From contig NZ_JBEYXW010000028.1 of assembly GCF_040645195.1 (NCBI RefSeq), positions 1 through 64,000 of the forward strand: a stretch of DNA of 64,000 bases. Direction: 5' to 3'. Under the pieces are notes generated by a model that worked only from the letters and a program-made list of their open reading frames with translations, was not told the origin of the DNA and ran no database searches. Positions 23,028 through 32,272 of this stretch are shown one piece after another. The translations under genes were made by a program, and so were the position numbers. The DNA is from Prauserella_A sp040645195 (GTDB lineage: Bacteria; Actinomycetota; Actinomycetes; Mycobacteriales; Pseudonocardiaceae). Every line of letters begins with the position of its first letter. Position 1 is the stretch's first letter.

Positions 23028-23882
23028 GTGTCCGCACCGTTACCCGCCAATCGCCATGATCGCGCCGAGGAACTGCTCGGGACCGCGGGCGTCGCGCACC
23101 GCCAGGTCGGCTCCGCGGAGGCCACCGCGGCCAACCTGGCGTGGTGGGACGCCGATGCCGACGCCTACCACGCGGAGCACGGCGAGTTCCTCGGCGAAGC
23201 CGACTTCGTCTGGTGCCCCGAGGGCCTGCGTGAGGCCGACGTCCGCCTCCTTGGCGGGCTAGCGGGTGCCGACGTACTGGAGGTGGGCGCCGGGTCCGCG
23301 CCGTGTGCCCGCTGGCTCGTCGCGCAGGGCGCACGCGTGGTCGCCGTCGATCTCTCCGCGGGCATGTTGGACCACGCGAAGGCAGGCAACGAGCGCACCG
23401 GCCTCCGGCCCGCGCTGGTGCAGGCCAGCGCCGAGGCCCTGCCGCTGGGGGATGCCCGATTCGACGTGGCGTGCTCGGCCTTCGGCGCCATCCCGTTCGT
23501 CGCGTCGGTGGACGCGGTCTTCGCGGAGGTCGCCCGGGTCCTGCGGCCGGGCGGTCGCTGGGTGTTCTCGGTGAACCATCCGATGCGCTGGATCTTCCCC
23601 GACGACCCCGGCCCCACCGGGCTCACCGCCAGCCAGCCGTACTTCGACCGCACCCCGTACGTCGAGGTCGACGCGTCCGGCACCGCCACCTACGTCGAGT
23701 ACCACCGCACGCTCGGCGACTACGTCCGGGCGCTGACGGGCGCGGGTTTCCGGCTTGTCGATGTGCTCGAGCCCGAGTGGCCCGCGGGGCACACCCGCAT
23801 CTGGGGCCAGTGGAGCCCGCTGCGCGGCAGGCTCTTTCCCGGCACGGCGATCTTCTGTTCTGTATTGGACGCAGCGCAGTAG
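23028..23882 (+). CDS. SAM-dependent methyltransferase (UbiE/class I)
   Basis: The 284-residue enzyme has the class I Rossmann motifs: VLEVGAGSAPCARWL (motif I), VVAVDLSAGMLDHAK (acidic residue that binds SAM ribose), ALPLGDARFDVACSAFGAIP and VARVLRPGGRWVFSVNHPMR. I chose GTG 23028 with GGGAGGA upstream. It is divergent from rpsA across ~270 bases that hold no other gene. The substrate is unknown. Confidence 0.88.
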   Translation: MSAPLPANRHDRAEELLGTAGVAHRQVGSAEATAANLAWWDADADAYHAEHGEFLGEADFVWCPEGLREADVRLLGGLAGADVLEVGAGSAPCARWLVAQGARVVAVDLSAGMLDHAKAGNERTGLRPALVQASAEALPLGDARFDVACSAFGAIPFVASVDAVFAEVARVLRPGGRWVFSVNHPMRWIFPDDPGPTGLTASQPYFDRTPYVEVDASGTATYVEYHRTLGDYVRALTGAGFRLVDVLEPEWPAGHTRIWGQWSPLRGRLFPGTAIFCSVLDAAQ

Positions 23883-23948
23883 AGCTGCTCGCGTCGCGTG
23901 TGGACGATGTGGCTGCTGGCCCGGAGCCGGCGGCGCGGTCAGTAGCCG

Positions 23949-24542
23949 TCAGTAGCCGTGCACCGGGCGGCGCTCGCCGAGCTGGTGCAGTGCGGAGGGC
24001 CTGCGCTCCAGTGCCCGCTGCAGGGCCTCCACCACCCCGGTGCCGATCTCGTCGTGGCCGAGCGGCCGCGGCGGCTGGTCGGACACGTCGCCGAGCAGGA
24101 CCTGCTGGGTGGGGTGCCCGTGCAGCAGCGGTTCGGCTTCGTCGGGTACCACGGCCAGGTCCGCCAGCGCCCGCACCTCGACGATCGGGGCGCCGGGCGC
24201 CAGCAGCGGTTCCACGGCGCCGAGCACGGCCCGCCTGTACGACTCGTGCACCCACGCCACCAGCAGCTCGGCGGGTCCGGTGAGGGCCTTCTCGGCCTTA
24301 CGGGCCAGCTCGTGTGGCCGGTCCCAATGTGCCTCGACCCAGATGGCGCGGCCCGCGCCGACCCGGTCGTTCCTGCGGTTGCGCCGTGACCACGACATCG
24401 GGTGCGTTCGCGTCTCCTCGACGGGCAGCGGACAGTACCGCCGGCTCGGCAGCACAACGCGCCAGCCATCGGCGGCCAGCTCGCGCGCGACCAGGCTGAG
24501 CATCCCGGAGCCGGCGAGAACCAACGCGTTGCAGGCCGTCAT
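23949..24542 (-). CDS. Conserved hypothetical, Rossmann-like
   Basis: The 197-residue protein begins NALVLAGSGMLSLVARELAA, which resembles a dinucleotide-binding Rossmann start (Gly-x-Gly-x-x). It continues with WRVVLPSRRYCPLP and LVAWVHESYRRAVLGAVEPLLA. The typical SDR catalytic Tyr-x-x-x-Lys is not visible, so it may be a structural relative that lost or never had oxidoreductase activity. It lies between polA and the methyltransferase and is immediately preceded by a 21-bp tandem repeat array. Confidence 0.65.
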   Translation of the reverse strand: MTACNALVLAGSGMLSLVARELAADGWRVVLPSRRYCPLPVEETRTHPMSWSRRNRRNDRVGAGRAIWVEAHWDRPHELARKAEKALTGPAELLVAWVHESYRRAVLGAVEPLLAPGAPIVEVRALADLAVVPDEAEPLLHGHPTQQVLLGDVSDQPPRPLGHDEIGTGVVEALQRALERRPSALHQLGERRPVHGY

Positions 24543-24580
24543 GTTCGGTAACTTACCCCGTTTGCGCGATTTGAACCGCC

Positions 24581-24685
24581 GCCGCGAGTCCCCCGCTCCA
24601 GCGCGCGAGTCCCCCGCTCCAGACGGCGAGTTGCCCGCTCAGGTGCGCGAGTCCCTCGTTCCCGACGGCGAGTTGCCCGCACCGG
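24581..24685. repeat. Array of five 21-bp tandem repeats
   Basis: Five units of exactly 21 bp share GCGAGT at the same offset. Units 1, 2 and 4 carry GCGAGTCCC-CG and units 3 and 5 carry GGCGAGTTGCCCG, so two sub-types alternate. The array lies between the polA terminator and the start of the hypothetical gene at 24542. It is not coding in any frame I trust and has no CRISPR-like spacers. Confidence 0.85.
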
Positions 24686-24733
24686 CACACCGCACCGAAT
24701 GCGGCGCGCCGAAGTGGGCGCTGTCAGAAAACA

Positions 24734-24750
24734 CCCAAGGCCACCTTGGG
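24734..24750 (-). terminator. Intrinsic terminator of polA
   Basis: CCCAAGG-TGG-CCTTGGG on the minus strand is a 7-bp stem with a 3-base loop followed directly by TGTTTTCTG, a U-rich tail 16 bases past the polA stop. Confidence 0.7.
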
Positions 24751-24765
24751 GAGCGAAAACCGGGG

Positions 24766-27477
24766 CTAGTGAGCGGCGTCGTTCCAGGACTGGCCGAAGC
24801 CGACGGAGACCTCGAGCGGCACCGCCAGCTCGTGGGCGGCGCCCATCTGCTTGCGCACGAGGGCCTCCACCTCGGCCTGCTCGCCGTCGGCCACCTCCAG
24901 CACCAGCTCGTCGTGGACCTGCAGCAGCATCCGGGTGCGCAGCTGCGAGTGTTCGAGCGCCCGGTGCACGTTCAGCATGGCCACCTTGATGATGTCGGCC
25001 GCGCTGCCCTGGATGGGCGCGTTGAGGGCCATCCGCTCGGCCATCTCCCGGCGCTGCCGGTTGTCACTGTTGAGGTCGGGCAGGTTGCGCCGCCTGCCGA
25101 AGATGGTCTCCGTGTAGCCGACCTTCGCGGCCTTCTCGACCACGGTGTGCAGGTAGTCCCGCACGCCGCCGAACCTGGCGAAGTAGTCGTCCATCAGGCC
25201 GCGTGCCTCCTCGGTGGAGATGCGCAGCTGCTGGGACAGTCCGTAGGCGGACAGGCCATAGGCCAGGCCGTAGTTCATCGCCTTGATCTTGGCCCGCTGG
25301 GCCCCGGTGACCTCGGTGGGCTCGACGCCGAACACCCGCGCCGCCGTCGCCGCGTGGAAGTCGAACCCGGACTGGAACGCCTCGATCAGCTCGGTGTCCG
25401 TCGACAGGTGCGCCATGATCCGCATCTCGATCTGGCTGTAGTCCGCGGTCATCAGCTGGGTGTACCCGCCGCCCACGACGAACGCCTCCCGGATACGGCG
25501 GCCCTCGTCGGTGCGGATCGGGATGTTCTGCAGGTTCGGGTCCACTGAGGACAGTCGCCCGGTCGCGGCGATGGTCTGGTGCAGGGTCGTGTGGATGCGT
25601 CCGTCGGCGGCGACGGCCTTGATCAGGCCCTCCACGGTGGTGCGCAGCCGCGTCGCGTCGCGGTGCTCGAGCAGGTGCTGCAGGAACGGGTGCTCGGTCT
25701 TCTCGTACAGCGTCTGCAACGCGTCGGCGTCGGTGGTGTAGCCCGTCTTGGTCCGCTTGGTCTTGGGCATGCCGAGCTCGTCGAACAGCACCACCTGCAG
25801 CTGCTTGGGCGAGCCGAGGTTGATCTGCTTGCCGATGACCCGGTAGGCCTCCTCGGTGGCCTGCTTCACGCGGCCGGCGTAGTGCGCCTCGAGCGTCGTC
25901 AGCTGCTCCAGATCCACCGCGATGCCCGCGGCTTCCAGGTCGGTGATGACCTCGAGCAGCGGCAGCTCGATCTCCTCGAGCAGCTTCGCCCCACCGACCC
26001 CGGTGAGCTCCTCCGCCAGCGCACCGGCCAGCTCCGCGACCGCACGGGCCCGCACCAGCTCGCCGTGCATGATCGTGGTGTCGCCGTCGTCACCGTCGAG
26101 CAGCGACAGCTGCCCGCCATCGGCGCTACCTTCCTGCCGCAGCTCGCGGTGCAGGTAGCGCAGCACGAGGTCGTCCAGTTCGAACGACCGCTGGCCCGGC
26201 CGCACCAGGTACGCGGCCAGCTCGGTGTCCATCGCCAAGCCGGCCAGCCGCCAGCCGCGCGCCAGAACGGCGTGTAGTGGGATCTTGAGGCCGTGCCCGA
26301 CCTTGCGCACCGCCGGATCGGCCAGCCACGCCACGAGCGCCTGCTCGTCGGCTTCGTCCAGTGTGGACACATCGAGGTAGGCGCCCTCACCGTCCGGGGC
26401 GGCCAGCGCGATCGACTGCAGGTCGGAGGCCACCGACGCACCGGTGGTGCGGAAGGCGACGCCGACGGTCCTGCCCGTGCCCGCGTGGGTACCCAGCCAG
26501 TCGGCGACCGTACCGGGCGCGAGCGCGCCGCCGTTGACCTCGAAGCCCTCGTCGGCCTCGGGCTCGGCACTGGACAGCGTGGCGAACAACCTGTCCCGCA
26601 GCACCCGGAACTCCAGCTCGTCGAAGAGCCGGTGCACGGCATCGCGATCCCACTGCTGCACCACGAGATCCGTTGGTGCGGCGTCCATCGGGACGTCGCG
26701 GACGAGCTCGGTCAGCTGCCGGTTCAGCAGGACGGCGTCGAGGTGGGCGCGCAGCGCGTCACCGACCTTGCCCTTGACCTCGTCGACCCGGTCGACCAGC
26801 TCGCCGAGCGAGCCGAACTGCTTGATCCACTTGGCGGCCGTCTTCTCCCCCACCCCCGGAATGCCGGGCAGGTTGTCCGAAGGGTCGCCGCGCAGGGCCG
26901 CGAAGTCGGGGTACTGGACTGGGGACAGCCCGTATTTCTCCTCAACCCCGGCGGGATCGAAACGCACCAGGTCCGACACTCCCTTGCGCGGGTACAGAAC
27001 GGTTGCCGAGTCCGAAACGAGCTGCAGCGCGTCGCGGTCGCCGGTACAGATCAGCACCTGGTAGCCATCGGTCACCGCCTGGCTGGTGAGGGTGGCGATC
27101 AGGTCGTCGGCCTCGTAGCCGCGCTGCTCCAGCGCCGGGATGGCGAGCGCGGCGAGGATCTCCTTGATCAGCTCCACCTGGCCCTTGAAGTCGTCGGGCG
27201 TGGCGAGCCGGTTGGCCTTGTAGTCGGCGAAGGTCTCGGAGCGGAACGTCTGCCGGGAGACGTCGAAGGCGACGGCCAGATGAGTGGGAGCCTCATCGCG
27301 CAACAGGTTGATCAGCATCGAAGTGAACCCGAACACCGCATTGGTCACCTGCCCGGTCGACGTGCGGAAACGGTCCGCGGGCACCGCGAAGAACGCCCGG
27401 TACGCCATCGAGTGACCGTCGATGAGCAACAGCCGGGGTGTGTCATTCGCTACTGAGGTGTTTGCGTTGGGGCTCAC
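24766..27477 (-). CDS. polA: DNA polymerase I
   Basis: PolA fills gaps in repair and removes Okazaki primers. The 903-residue protein has an N-terminal 5'-3' flap nuclease (~1-310: LLLIDGHSMAYRAFFA, RGDPSDNLPGIPGVGEKTAA), a degenerate 3'-5' exonuclease domain (~315-490), and the polymerase palm and fingers (ADYSQIEMRIMAHLS, INYGLAYG-type motif AMNYGLAYGLSAYG, VHDELVLEV). The proofreading acidic residues are missing (KVGHGLKIPLHAV at motif II), as in other actinobacterial PolA proteins. A terminator follows. Confidence 0.97.
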   Translation of the reverse strand: MSPNANTSVANDTPRLLLIDGHSMAYRAFFAVPADRFRTSTGQVTNAVFGFTSMLINLLRDEAPTHLAVAFDVSRQTFRSETFADYKANRLATPDDFKGQVELIKEILAALAIPALEQRGYEADDLIATLTSQAVTDGYQVLICTGDRDALQLVSDSATVLYPRKGVSDLVRFDPAGVEEKYGLSPVQYPDFAALRGDPSDNLPGIPGVGEKTAAKWIKQFGSLGELVDRVDEVKGKVGDALRAHLDAVLLNRQLTELVRDVPMDAAPTDLVVQQWDRDAVHRLFDELEFRVLRDRLFATLSSAEPEADEGFEVNGGALAPGTVADWLGTHAGTGRTVGVAFRTTGASVASDLQSIALAAPDGEGAYLDVSTLDEADEQALVAWLADPAVRKVGHGLKIPLHAVLARGWRLAGLAMDTELAAYLVRPGQRSFELDDLVLRYLHRELRQEGSADGGQLSLLDGDDGDTTIMHGELVRARAVAELAGALAEELTGVGGAKLLEEIELPLLEVITDLEAAGIAVDLEQLTTLEAHYAGRVKQATEEAYRVIGKQINLGSPKQLQVVLFDELGMPKTKRTKTGYTTDADALQTLYEKTEHPFLQHLLEHRDATRLRTTVEGLIKAVAADGRIHTTLHQTIAATGRLSSVDPNLQNIPIRTDEGRRIREAFVVGGGYTQLMTADYSQIEMRIMAHLSTDTELIEAFQSGFDFHAATAARVFGVEPTEVTGAQRAKIKAMNYGLAYGLSAYGLSQQLRISTEEARGLMDDYFARFGGVRDYLHTVVEKAAKVGYTETIFGRRRNLPDLNSDNRQRREMAERMALNAPIQGSAADIIKVAMLNVHRALEHSQLRTRMLLQVHDELVLEVADGEQAEVEALVRKQMGAAHELAVPLEVSVGFGQSWNDAAH

Positions 27478-27542
27478 GCCCGTGAGTCTAGGGTGAGGGC
27501 CGGACAGTCCTGTCCGACGTGTCGAACTAGGAGCTGTGAGTA

Positions 27543-27986
27543 GTGACCGAGGGCGTGTCGGAAGAGGAGATCCGCGAACAGCTGGCGGGCATCAACCCCG
27601 AGGTGGCGCAGCAGCAACTCAACGACAAGGTCGGTCTCACATTCGTCGAGCTCGACCCGGAACGCGTCGTGGGAACGATGCCGGTCGCCGGCAACCTGCA
27701 GCCCTACGGCCTGCTGCACGGCGGGGCCAATGCCGTACTGGCCGAGGCGCTCGGCTCCACCGTGGCGGCCCTGAACGCCGGGGTCGGCCGCGCCGCGATG
27801 GGCTTGGAGCTCTCGTGCACGCATCATCGCGCCGCGCTGCACGGACTGGTCACCGGCGTCGCGACGCCGCTGCACGTCGGCCGCAGCACCATCACGACCG
27901 AGATCGTGATCACCGACGAGTCCGGCCGCCGCACCTGCACCGCCCGCCTGACCTGCATCGTCCGGGACAGGCCGCCAGGCTCCTGA
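27543..27986 (+). CDS. Hotdog-fold acyl-CoA thioesterase (PaaI type)
   Basis: The 147-residue protein has the PaaI signature LLHGGANAVLAEALGSTVA, where the His-Gly-Gly turn and the later Glu place the catalytic residues, plus strands GLELSCTHHRAA and GVATPLHVGRSTITTEIVI. It probably hydrolyses an aromatic or acyl-CoA ester, possibly a menaquinone-pathway intermediate. It starts at GTG, divergent from polA with 65 bases between, and is followed after 10 bases by the LysR gene. Confidence 0.88.
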   Translation: MTEGVSEEEIREQLAGINPEVAQQQLNDKVGLTFVELDPERVVGTMPVAGNLQPYGLLHGGANAVLAEALGSTVAALNAGVGRAAMGLELSCTHHRAALHGLVTGVATPLHVGRSTITTEIVITDESGRRTCTARLTCIVRDRPPGS

Positions 27987-27996
27987 GTTCACGGCC

Positions 27997-28959
27997 ATGG
28001 ACCTCGACGTGGCCCAGGTGCGGGCCTTTGTCCACACCGCCGAGCTGGGAAGCTTCAGCCGCGCCGCCGAGCACCTGTTCCTCACCCAGCAGGCGCTGTC
28101 CAAACGCATCAGCCGGCTCGAAGCCGCGCTGGGCACGCGGCTGTTCGTCCGCGCGAACCGCACCGTGGAGCTGACGGCCGATGCCGAGCGGTTCCTGCCG
28201 CATGCCCGTGAGCTGATCCGTGCCGCCGATGCGGCAGTGGCCGCACTGCGCGGCGCCGACGGTCCGGTGCGGCTGGACCTCCTCGACAATCGGCTCTCCC
28301 CCATGTTCATGCTCCGCCGCATGGCCGAACGCGATCCGCGGCTGCGGGTGGAGCGCAGCTGGCGGCACGGACTGGCCAACACGATCGATCCCCTGCTCCG
28401 CGGCGACGTGGAGGTGGCGTTCGGCCGGGTGCACGACCTGGGCCGGGAGCTGCCCGCCGAGCTGGAGCACCGGCTGATCCGGCTGGAACCGCTGGTCGCG
28501 ATCCTCCCGCCGGAGCACCCGCTCGCCGGCGGGACCGCCGTTCGGATGGCTGACCTGCGGCAGGAGGGCATCTGGCTCCCCTCCCTTGCCGGGCCCGTCG
28601 AGTGGCTGGGCTTCCTGCGGCGGATGAGCGAGCGTCTGGATGTGCCGCTCGACGACTCCGGCGTGAGCTACGACCTGCGCCACACACTCGAACAGGCGCG
28701 CAACGGTACCTGCCGGGTCACCCTGGCCGGGGCGGATATGGAGCTGGCGCCCGACCTCGACCTGCGGGTGCTGCCCTTCGACCCGGCGCCGCTGTTCCCC
28801 TGGTCCGTCGTGTGGCGCCGGGGTAGACAGCGCCCGGCGGTGGCCCACCTGCTGGAGCTGGCAGACCGCACGAGCCGGGCCGAAGGCTGGTGCGCCTACG
28901 ACCCCGGGCACTCCTGGCCGCCCGAGCTCACCGAAGGTGCCACTGGAACCAGGCGGTGA
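27997..28959 (+). CDS. LysR-family transcriptional regulator
   Basis: The 320-residue protein has the LysR helix-turn-helix at residues 4-62 (VRAFVHTAELGSFSRAAEHL, LTQQALSKRISRLEAALGTR) and a substrate-binding domain after 90 (VRLDLLDNRLSPMFMLRRMA, VAILPPEHPLAGG). The gene sits 10 bases after the thioesterase and may be co-transcribed. It converges with and overlaps the downstream hydrolase gene by 32 bases at the 3' ends. Its likely target is the overlapping hydrolase or its own operon; the effector is unknown. Confidence 0.92.
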   Translation: MDLDVAQVRAFVHTAELGSFSRAAEHLFLTQQALSKRISRLEAALGTRLFVRANRTVELTADAERFLPHARELIRAADAAVAALRGADGPVRLDLLDNRLSPMFMLRRMAERDPRLRVERSWRHGLANTIDPLLRGDVEVAFGRVHDLGRELPAELEHRLIRLEPLVAILPPEHPLAGGTAVRMADLRQEGIWLPSLAGPVEWLGFLRRMSERLDVPLDDSGVSYDLRHTLEQARNGTCRVTLAGADMELAPDLDLRVLPFDPAPLFPWSVVWRRGRQRPAVAHLLELADRTSRAEGWCAYDPGHSWPPELTEGATGTRR

Positions 28960-29716
28960 ACTCCGCGTCCACCGTGGCGGCGTGCGCGGTCTGCGGCGCG
29001 GCCTCGATGCCTGGTTCCTCGGCGAGCGCGTGTCCCATGCCGGGCACCACGACCAGCCTGCTGGCATCACCCAACGCCTCGTGCAGGTCCGCGGCGGGCT
29101 CACGGAACTCCGCGTCGTCGTGCTCGCCGACCACGAGCAGCACATGCGGATCGAGCTCGCCTGCCCGGCAGACGAAGTCGAAACGGTCGGCGACCGCACG
29201 GGAAGGTTCGGTCCACCGGTAGCTGACGCCGAACCGCCGCTCGTTGGCCGCCACCGCAGCCGACAGCCGGGTCACCGGGTTCACCAGCGCCGCCGCGGCG
29301 ATGGGCAGCTCCGCTCTGGCGAGCACCTCGAGCGCCACGGTGGCCCCTGCGGACCCACCGGCCACCCCGATCGGCGCGTCGGCGAGCGACAGCTGCTCAC
29401 GCAACGCGGCTACAGCCGCGGGGAACTCCGCGGCGGCCTGGTCGGTGACCGGCTCCGCGACGTTGCGGACGTAGTCCTCGCCCGCCAGCCGGAAGAACTC
29501 CTCCGGACCACCAGGCAGGGCCCGCGCACCGAACATCGGGAGTCCTAAGTAGACTCGCCAGGCCGGGACACCGCTCATCGGCAGCGCCGCGGCCATCGCC
29601 AGCTCGCTACGTGGTGCGTCCATCAGGTGCCATGTGACGATCAGTGGTGCGGCGGTGCTGCCGTCGGCCGGAGGCAACGCCACGAACGGCACTCCTGCGG
29701 CGACGTCCTGGATCAT
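28928..29716 (-). CDS. Alpha/beta hydrolase
   Basis: The 262-residue enzyme has the nucleophile elbow GVAGGSAGATVALEVL, an acid residue in LLVVGEHDDAEFR and a histidine in VVVPGMGHALAEE, so the triad is complete. No signal peptide is seen. I chose ATG 29716 because GAGGAGG lies 5 bases upstream. Its 3' end overlaps the LysR gene on the other strand. Ester or dipeptide substrates are both possible. Confidence 0.85.
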   Translation of the reverse strand: MIQDVAAGVPFVALPPADGSTAAPLIVTWHLMDAPRSELAMAAALPMSGVPAWRVYLGLPMFGARALPGGPEEFFRLAGEDYVRNVAEPVTDQAAAEFPAAVAALREQLSLADAPIGVAGGSAGATVALEVLARAELPIAAAALVNPVTRLSAAVAANERRFGVSYRWTEPSRAVADRFDFVCRAGELDPHVLLVVGEHDDAEFREPAADLHEALGDASRLVVVPGMGHALAEEPGIEAAPQTAHAATVDAEFTAWFQWHLR

Positions 29717-29842
29717 GGTCCTCCTCAGCTCGGTTTCCATGGTGTCCAGCTAAGCGCCCGGGCCGGCAGGCGTCCAACAGCTTCTCGCGCGCCTGTCACA
29801 ACCACCGGTTGTGAGAGGGAGGTCCTCGACTAGCCTGGCGGC

Positions 29843-31489
29843 GTGGAAAACGACGACGTCGAGTCACTGCTGGCCGAGCTGGCCACCTGGGCAGAACACA
29901 ACAACCGCACGGCGGCCGTCAACCTGATGGAGGCGGAGACGTTCCTGTGGGTCCTCGAGGAAGAGCTCGGCGTGACCGACCTCGCCGAGCTGGGCAAGGG
30001 TGACCTCTCCGAGCTGTTGCTCGATGTCTACCCGGAATCCATCGACATCCTGCCCGACGAGGTCGCCGGCATCGTGCCCACGGTGCGGCAGTTGCTGGAC
30101 TTCGCCGGTGACACACAACGGATCGCCGGCCCGGCGCTGGCGGTGCTGCGGGCCGAACTCGACGAGATCGAACCGGCCTTCGCCGACGCCATGGCCGAGC
30201 CCGGTCTCAAGGAGATCTACGACCTGCCCGACCGGATCGGCCCGATCCGGCTACCGTCCGAAGTGGAGCTTGCCGCGGCCGCACGGGAGTGCCGCCCGCT
30301 GGCGCGCGCCCGGCAGCTGGCCCTGTGGTGCGGGGCGGGTCGCGCCGTCGAACCCACCGGACTCGCTGCCGCGGACACCGTGACCGCAGCGGGTGCGCTC
30401 GGCCTCGCCGAGAGCGCGGTGCCGGAACTCTTCTGGCTGGCCGAGGACGCCGGGTTCCTGACGATCATCGACGAGATGACGACGGAGCCCGGCGATGCTC
30501 TCACCCACTGGCCAGAGGGCACCGACGAGCAGGTGCTCGCGGTATGGCGGAAGGCCTTCGATGCGGGATTCCTGTGGTACCTGCACACCAGGGCGATCCT
30601 CGCGGGTGAGGACACATTGGACTTCAGCAGCACGGGCACGTGGTCCCTGTCGCTGTTTCTCGCCCGCCACGCGGGGCTGCCGACATCGATGGTCAGCAGC
30701 CTCGTGCAGGCGCTGGCCACCGGCGAACTCGACCCCGACCAGGCGCAGCGGACCTGGGCCGCCTGGGTCGACGAGCACGGCGAGCCAGCAGCCGCCCTGC
30801 TGGAGTGGCTGACGCAGCTGGGTGCCGTCGAGGTGGGCGATGACATCGTGCGCGCGACCCCGCTGACCACCTACGCCGTGCGCGCGAAACTGATCGAATC
30901 CGGCGTGGAGGTGCCGCTACTGCCACCGGTGGAGGAGATGACCGCGGCGGATCTTCTCGCGGTCGGGCGAGACGGCCTCGCGAGCGAGATGGAGGTCGAG
31001 GCCGTGGCATGGCTCGGCTCGCGTGGCGCCGAGCCGGCCGCCGAGGAGCTGCTCGCGGCAGCTGCCGAGGGCGGCCCGGCCGATCGCGTGGCCGTCTTCC
31101 TGCTGGTGCGGGAGGTTCTCGGCACCGCGGCCGCGGTGCCGCTGCGGAAGGCGCTGGAGACGCCGGCATTGCGGCTACACGCCAAGGCGGCCCTTGCGCA
31201 GCTGCTCGGACCGCATCCGGATTTCGAGACCTCCACCGCCGAGCGGGCTTGGCTGGCCGTCGACTCGATCGCCGGCACCCTTCTCGGCGCACCAGCCGAG
31301 ACGCTGCCCGACGGGTTCGCCGTCGAGTTCGGGCCACAGCAAGCAGGACTGCTGGAGCAGATGTGGCGGGTGGACCATCCGGACGTCTGCGAGGTACTCA
31401 ACCTGCTGGGCCAGCACCACCCCGACAAGACGGTCGCCAAGGCCGCCCGCAAGGTCGCCTTCAAAGCCGCCGACCGCGCCAGGGGCTGA
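29843..31489 (+). CDS. Large helical conserved hypothetical protein
   Basis: The 548-residue protein starts at GTG 29843. It is mostly alpha-helical, acidic and Ala/Leu-rich, with repeats reminiscent of HEAT-like helices (AVPLRKALETPALRLHAKAA, DKTVAKAARKVAFKAADRAR). There is no signal peptide, membrane helix or catalytic motif. A strong bidirectional terminator follows. It is probably an actinobacteria-specific cytosolic scaffold or regulator; I cannot name a family. Confidence 0.75.
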   Translation: MENDDVESLLAELATWAEHNNRTAAVNLMEAETFLWVLEEELGVTDLAELGKGDLSELLLDVYPESIDILPDEVAGIVPTVRQLLDFAGDTQRIAGPALAVLRAELDEIEPAFADAMAEPGLKEIYDLPDRIGPIRLPSEVELAAAARECRPLARARQLALWCGAGRAVEPTGLAAADTVTAAGALGLAESAVPELFWLAEDAGFLTIIDEMTTEPGDALTHWPEGTDEQVLAVWRKAFDAGFLWYLHTRAILAGEDTLDFSSTGTWSLSLFLARHAGLPTSMVSSLVQALATGELDPDQAQRTWAAWVDEHGEPAAALLEWLTQLGAVEVGDDIVRATPLTTYAVRAKLIESGVEVPLLPPVEEMTAADLLAVGRDGLASEMEVEAVAWLGSRGAEPAAEELLAAAAEGGPADRVAVFLLVREVLGTAAAVPLRKALETPALRLHAKAALAQLLGPHPDFETSTAERAWLAVDSIAGTLLGAPAETLPDGFAVEFGPQQAGLLEQMWRVDHPDVCEVLNLLGQHHPDKTVAKAARKVAFKAADRARG

Positions 31490-31505
31490 CCTCGCGCTGA
31501 CACGG

Positions 31506-31549
31506 AAAACGGCTCGTCACCAGCGAAACCGCCGGTGACGAGCCGTTTT
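31506..31549. terminator. Bidirectional terminator between the hypothetical gene and the liv operon
   Basis: AAAACGGCTCGTCACC (31506-31521) and GGTGACGAGCCGTTTT (31534-31549) form a perfect 16-bp stem with a 12-base loop, with A and T runs at the two bases of the stem for both directions. Confidence 0.85.
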
Positions 31550-31558
31550 CGATCGGTA

Positions 31559-32272
31559 CTACGCGACGCCGAGGTAGGCCTCCTTGACCGACGCGTCGGC
31601 GAGCAGTTCCTTGCCGGTACCGGTTTTGGTGATCGTTCCGGTCTCCAGCACATAGGCCCGGTGCGCCCGCGACAACGCCTGCTGCGCGTTCTGCTCCACG
31701 AGCAGCACCGTGGTGCCTTCCTTGTTGATCTCCGTGATGATCCGGAAGATCTGCTGGATGAACTGCGGCGCCAGGCCCATCGACGGTTCGTCGAGCAGCA
31801 GCAGCTTCGGCTTGGACATCAGCGCCCTGCCGATCGCGAGCATCTGCTGCTCACCACCGGAGAGCGTGCCGCCCGCCTGGTTGCGCCGTTCCGCCAGCCG
31901 CGGGAACAGCTCGAACACGTGGTCCATCTCAGCGGCCAGGTTCTTGCGGTCCTTCCGGGCGTAGGCACCCATGTCCAGGTTCTCGAAGACCGTCATGCCG
32001 GGGAAGATGCCCCGGCCCTCCGGTGCCTGCGAGATCCCGCGCACGACCCGCAGATCCGCCCGCAGCCGCGTGATGTCCTCGCCGGCGAAGCTGATCGAGC
32101 CCGCCGACACGGGACGGATGCCGGAGATGGCACGCATGGTGGTGGACTTGCCTGCCCCGTTGGCACCGATGAGCGTGACGATCTCACCCTCGTTGACGGT
32201 GATGGTCAGGTCGGAGACCGCCTTGATCCGGCCATAGTGGACGGACACACCGGACAGCTCAAGCAACGTCAT
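31559..32272 (-). CDS. livF: Branched-chain amino-acid ABC transporter ATPase, LivF type
   Basis: The 237-residue ATPase of the high-affinity leucine/isoleucine/valine importer has Walker A GANGAGKST, Q-loop APEGRGIFPGMTV, signature LSGGEQQM and Walker B LLLLDEPSMGLAP. I chose ATG 32272 (MTLLELSG), which overlaps the livG stop by 14 bases, so the genes are translationally coupled. It is the last gene of the liv operon, 10 bases before a terminator. Confidence 0.95.
   Translation of the reverse strand: MTLLELSGVSVHYGRIKAVSDLTITVNEGEIVTLIGANGAGKSTTMRAISGIRPVSAGSISFAGEDITRLRADLRVVRGISQAPEGRGIFPGMTVFENLDMGAYARKDRKNLAAEMDHVFELFPRLAERRNQAGGTLSGGEQQMLAIGRALMSKPKLLLLDEPSMGLAPQFIQQIFRIITEINKEGTTVLLVEQNAQQALSRAHRAYVLETGTITKTGTGKELLADASVKEAYLGVA

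Noticed and set aside
24581..24685. CRISPR array
   Set aside because: The units are directly adjacent 21-mers without spacers, and no cas gene is near.
24766..27477. DNA polymerase I damaged in its proofreading domain
   Set aside because: Missing exonuclease residues are the normal state of actinobacterial PolA.
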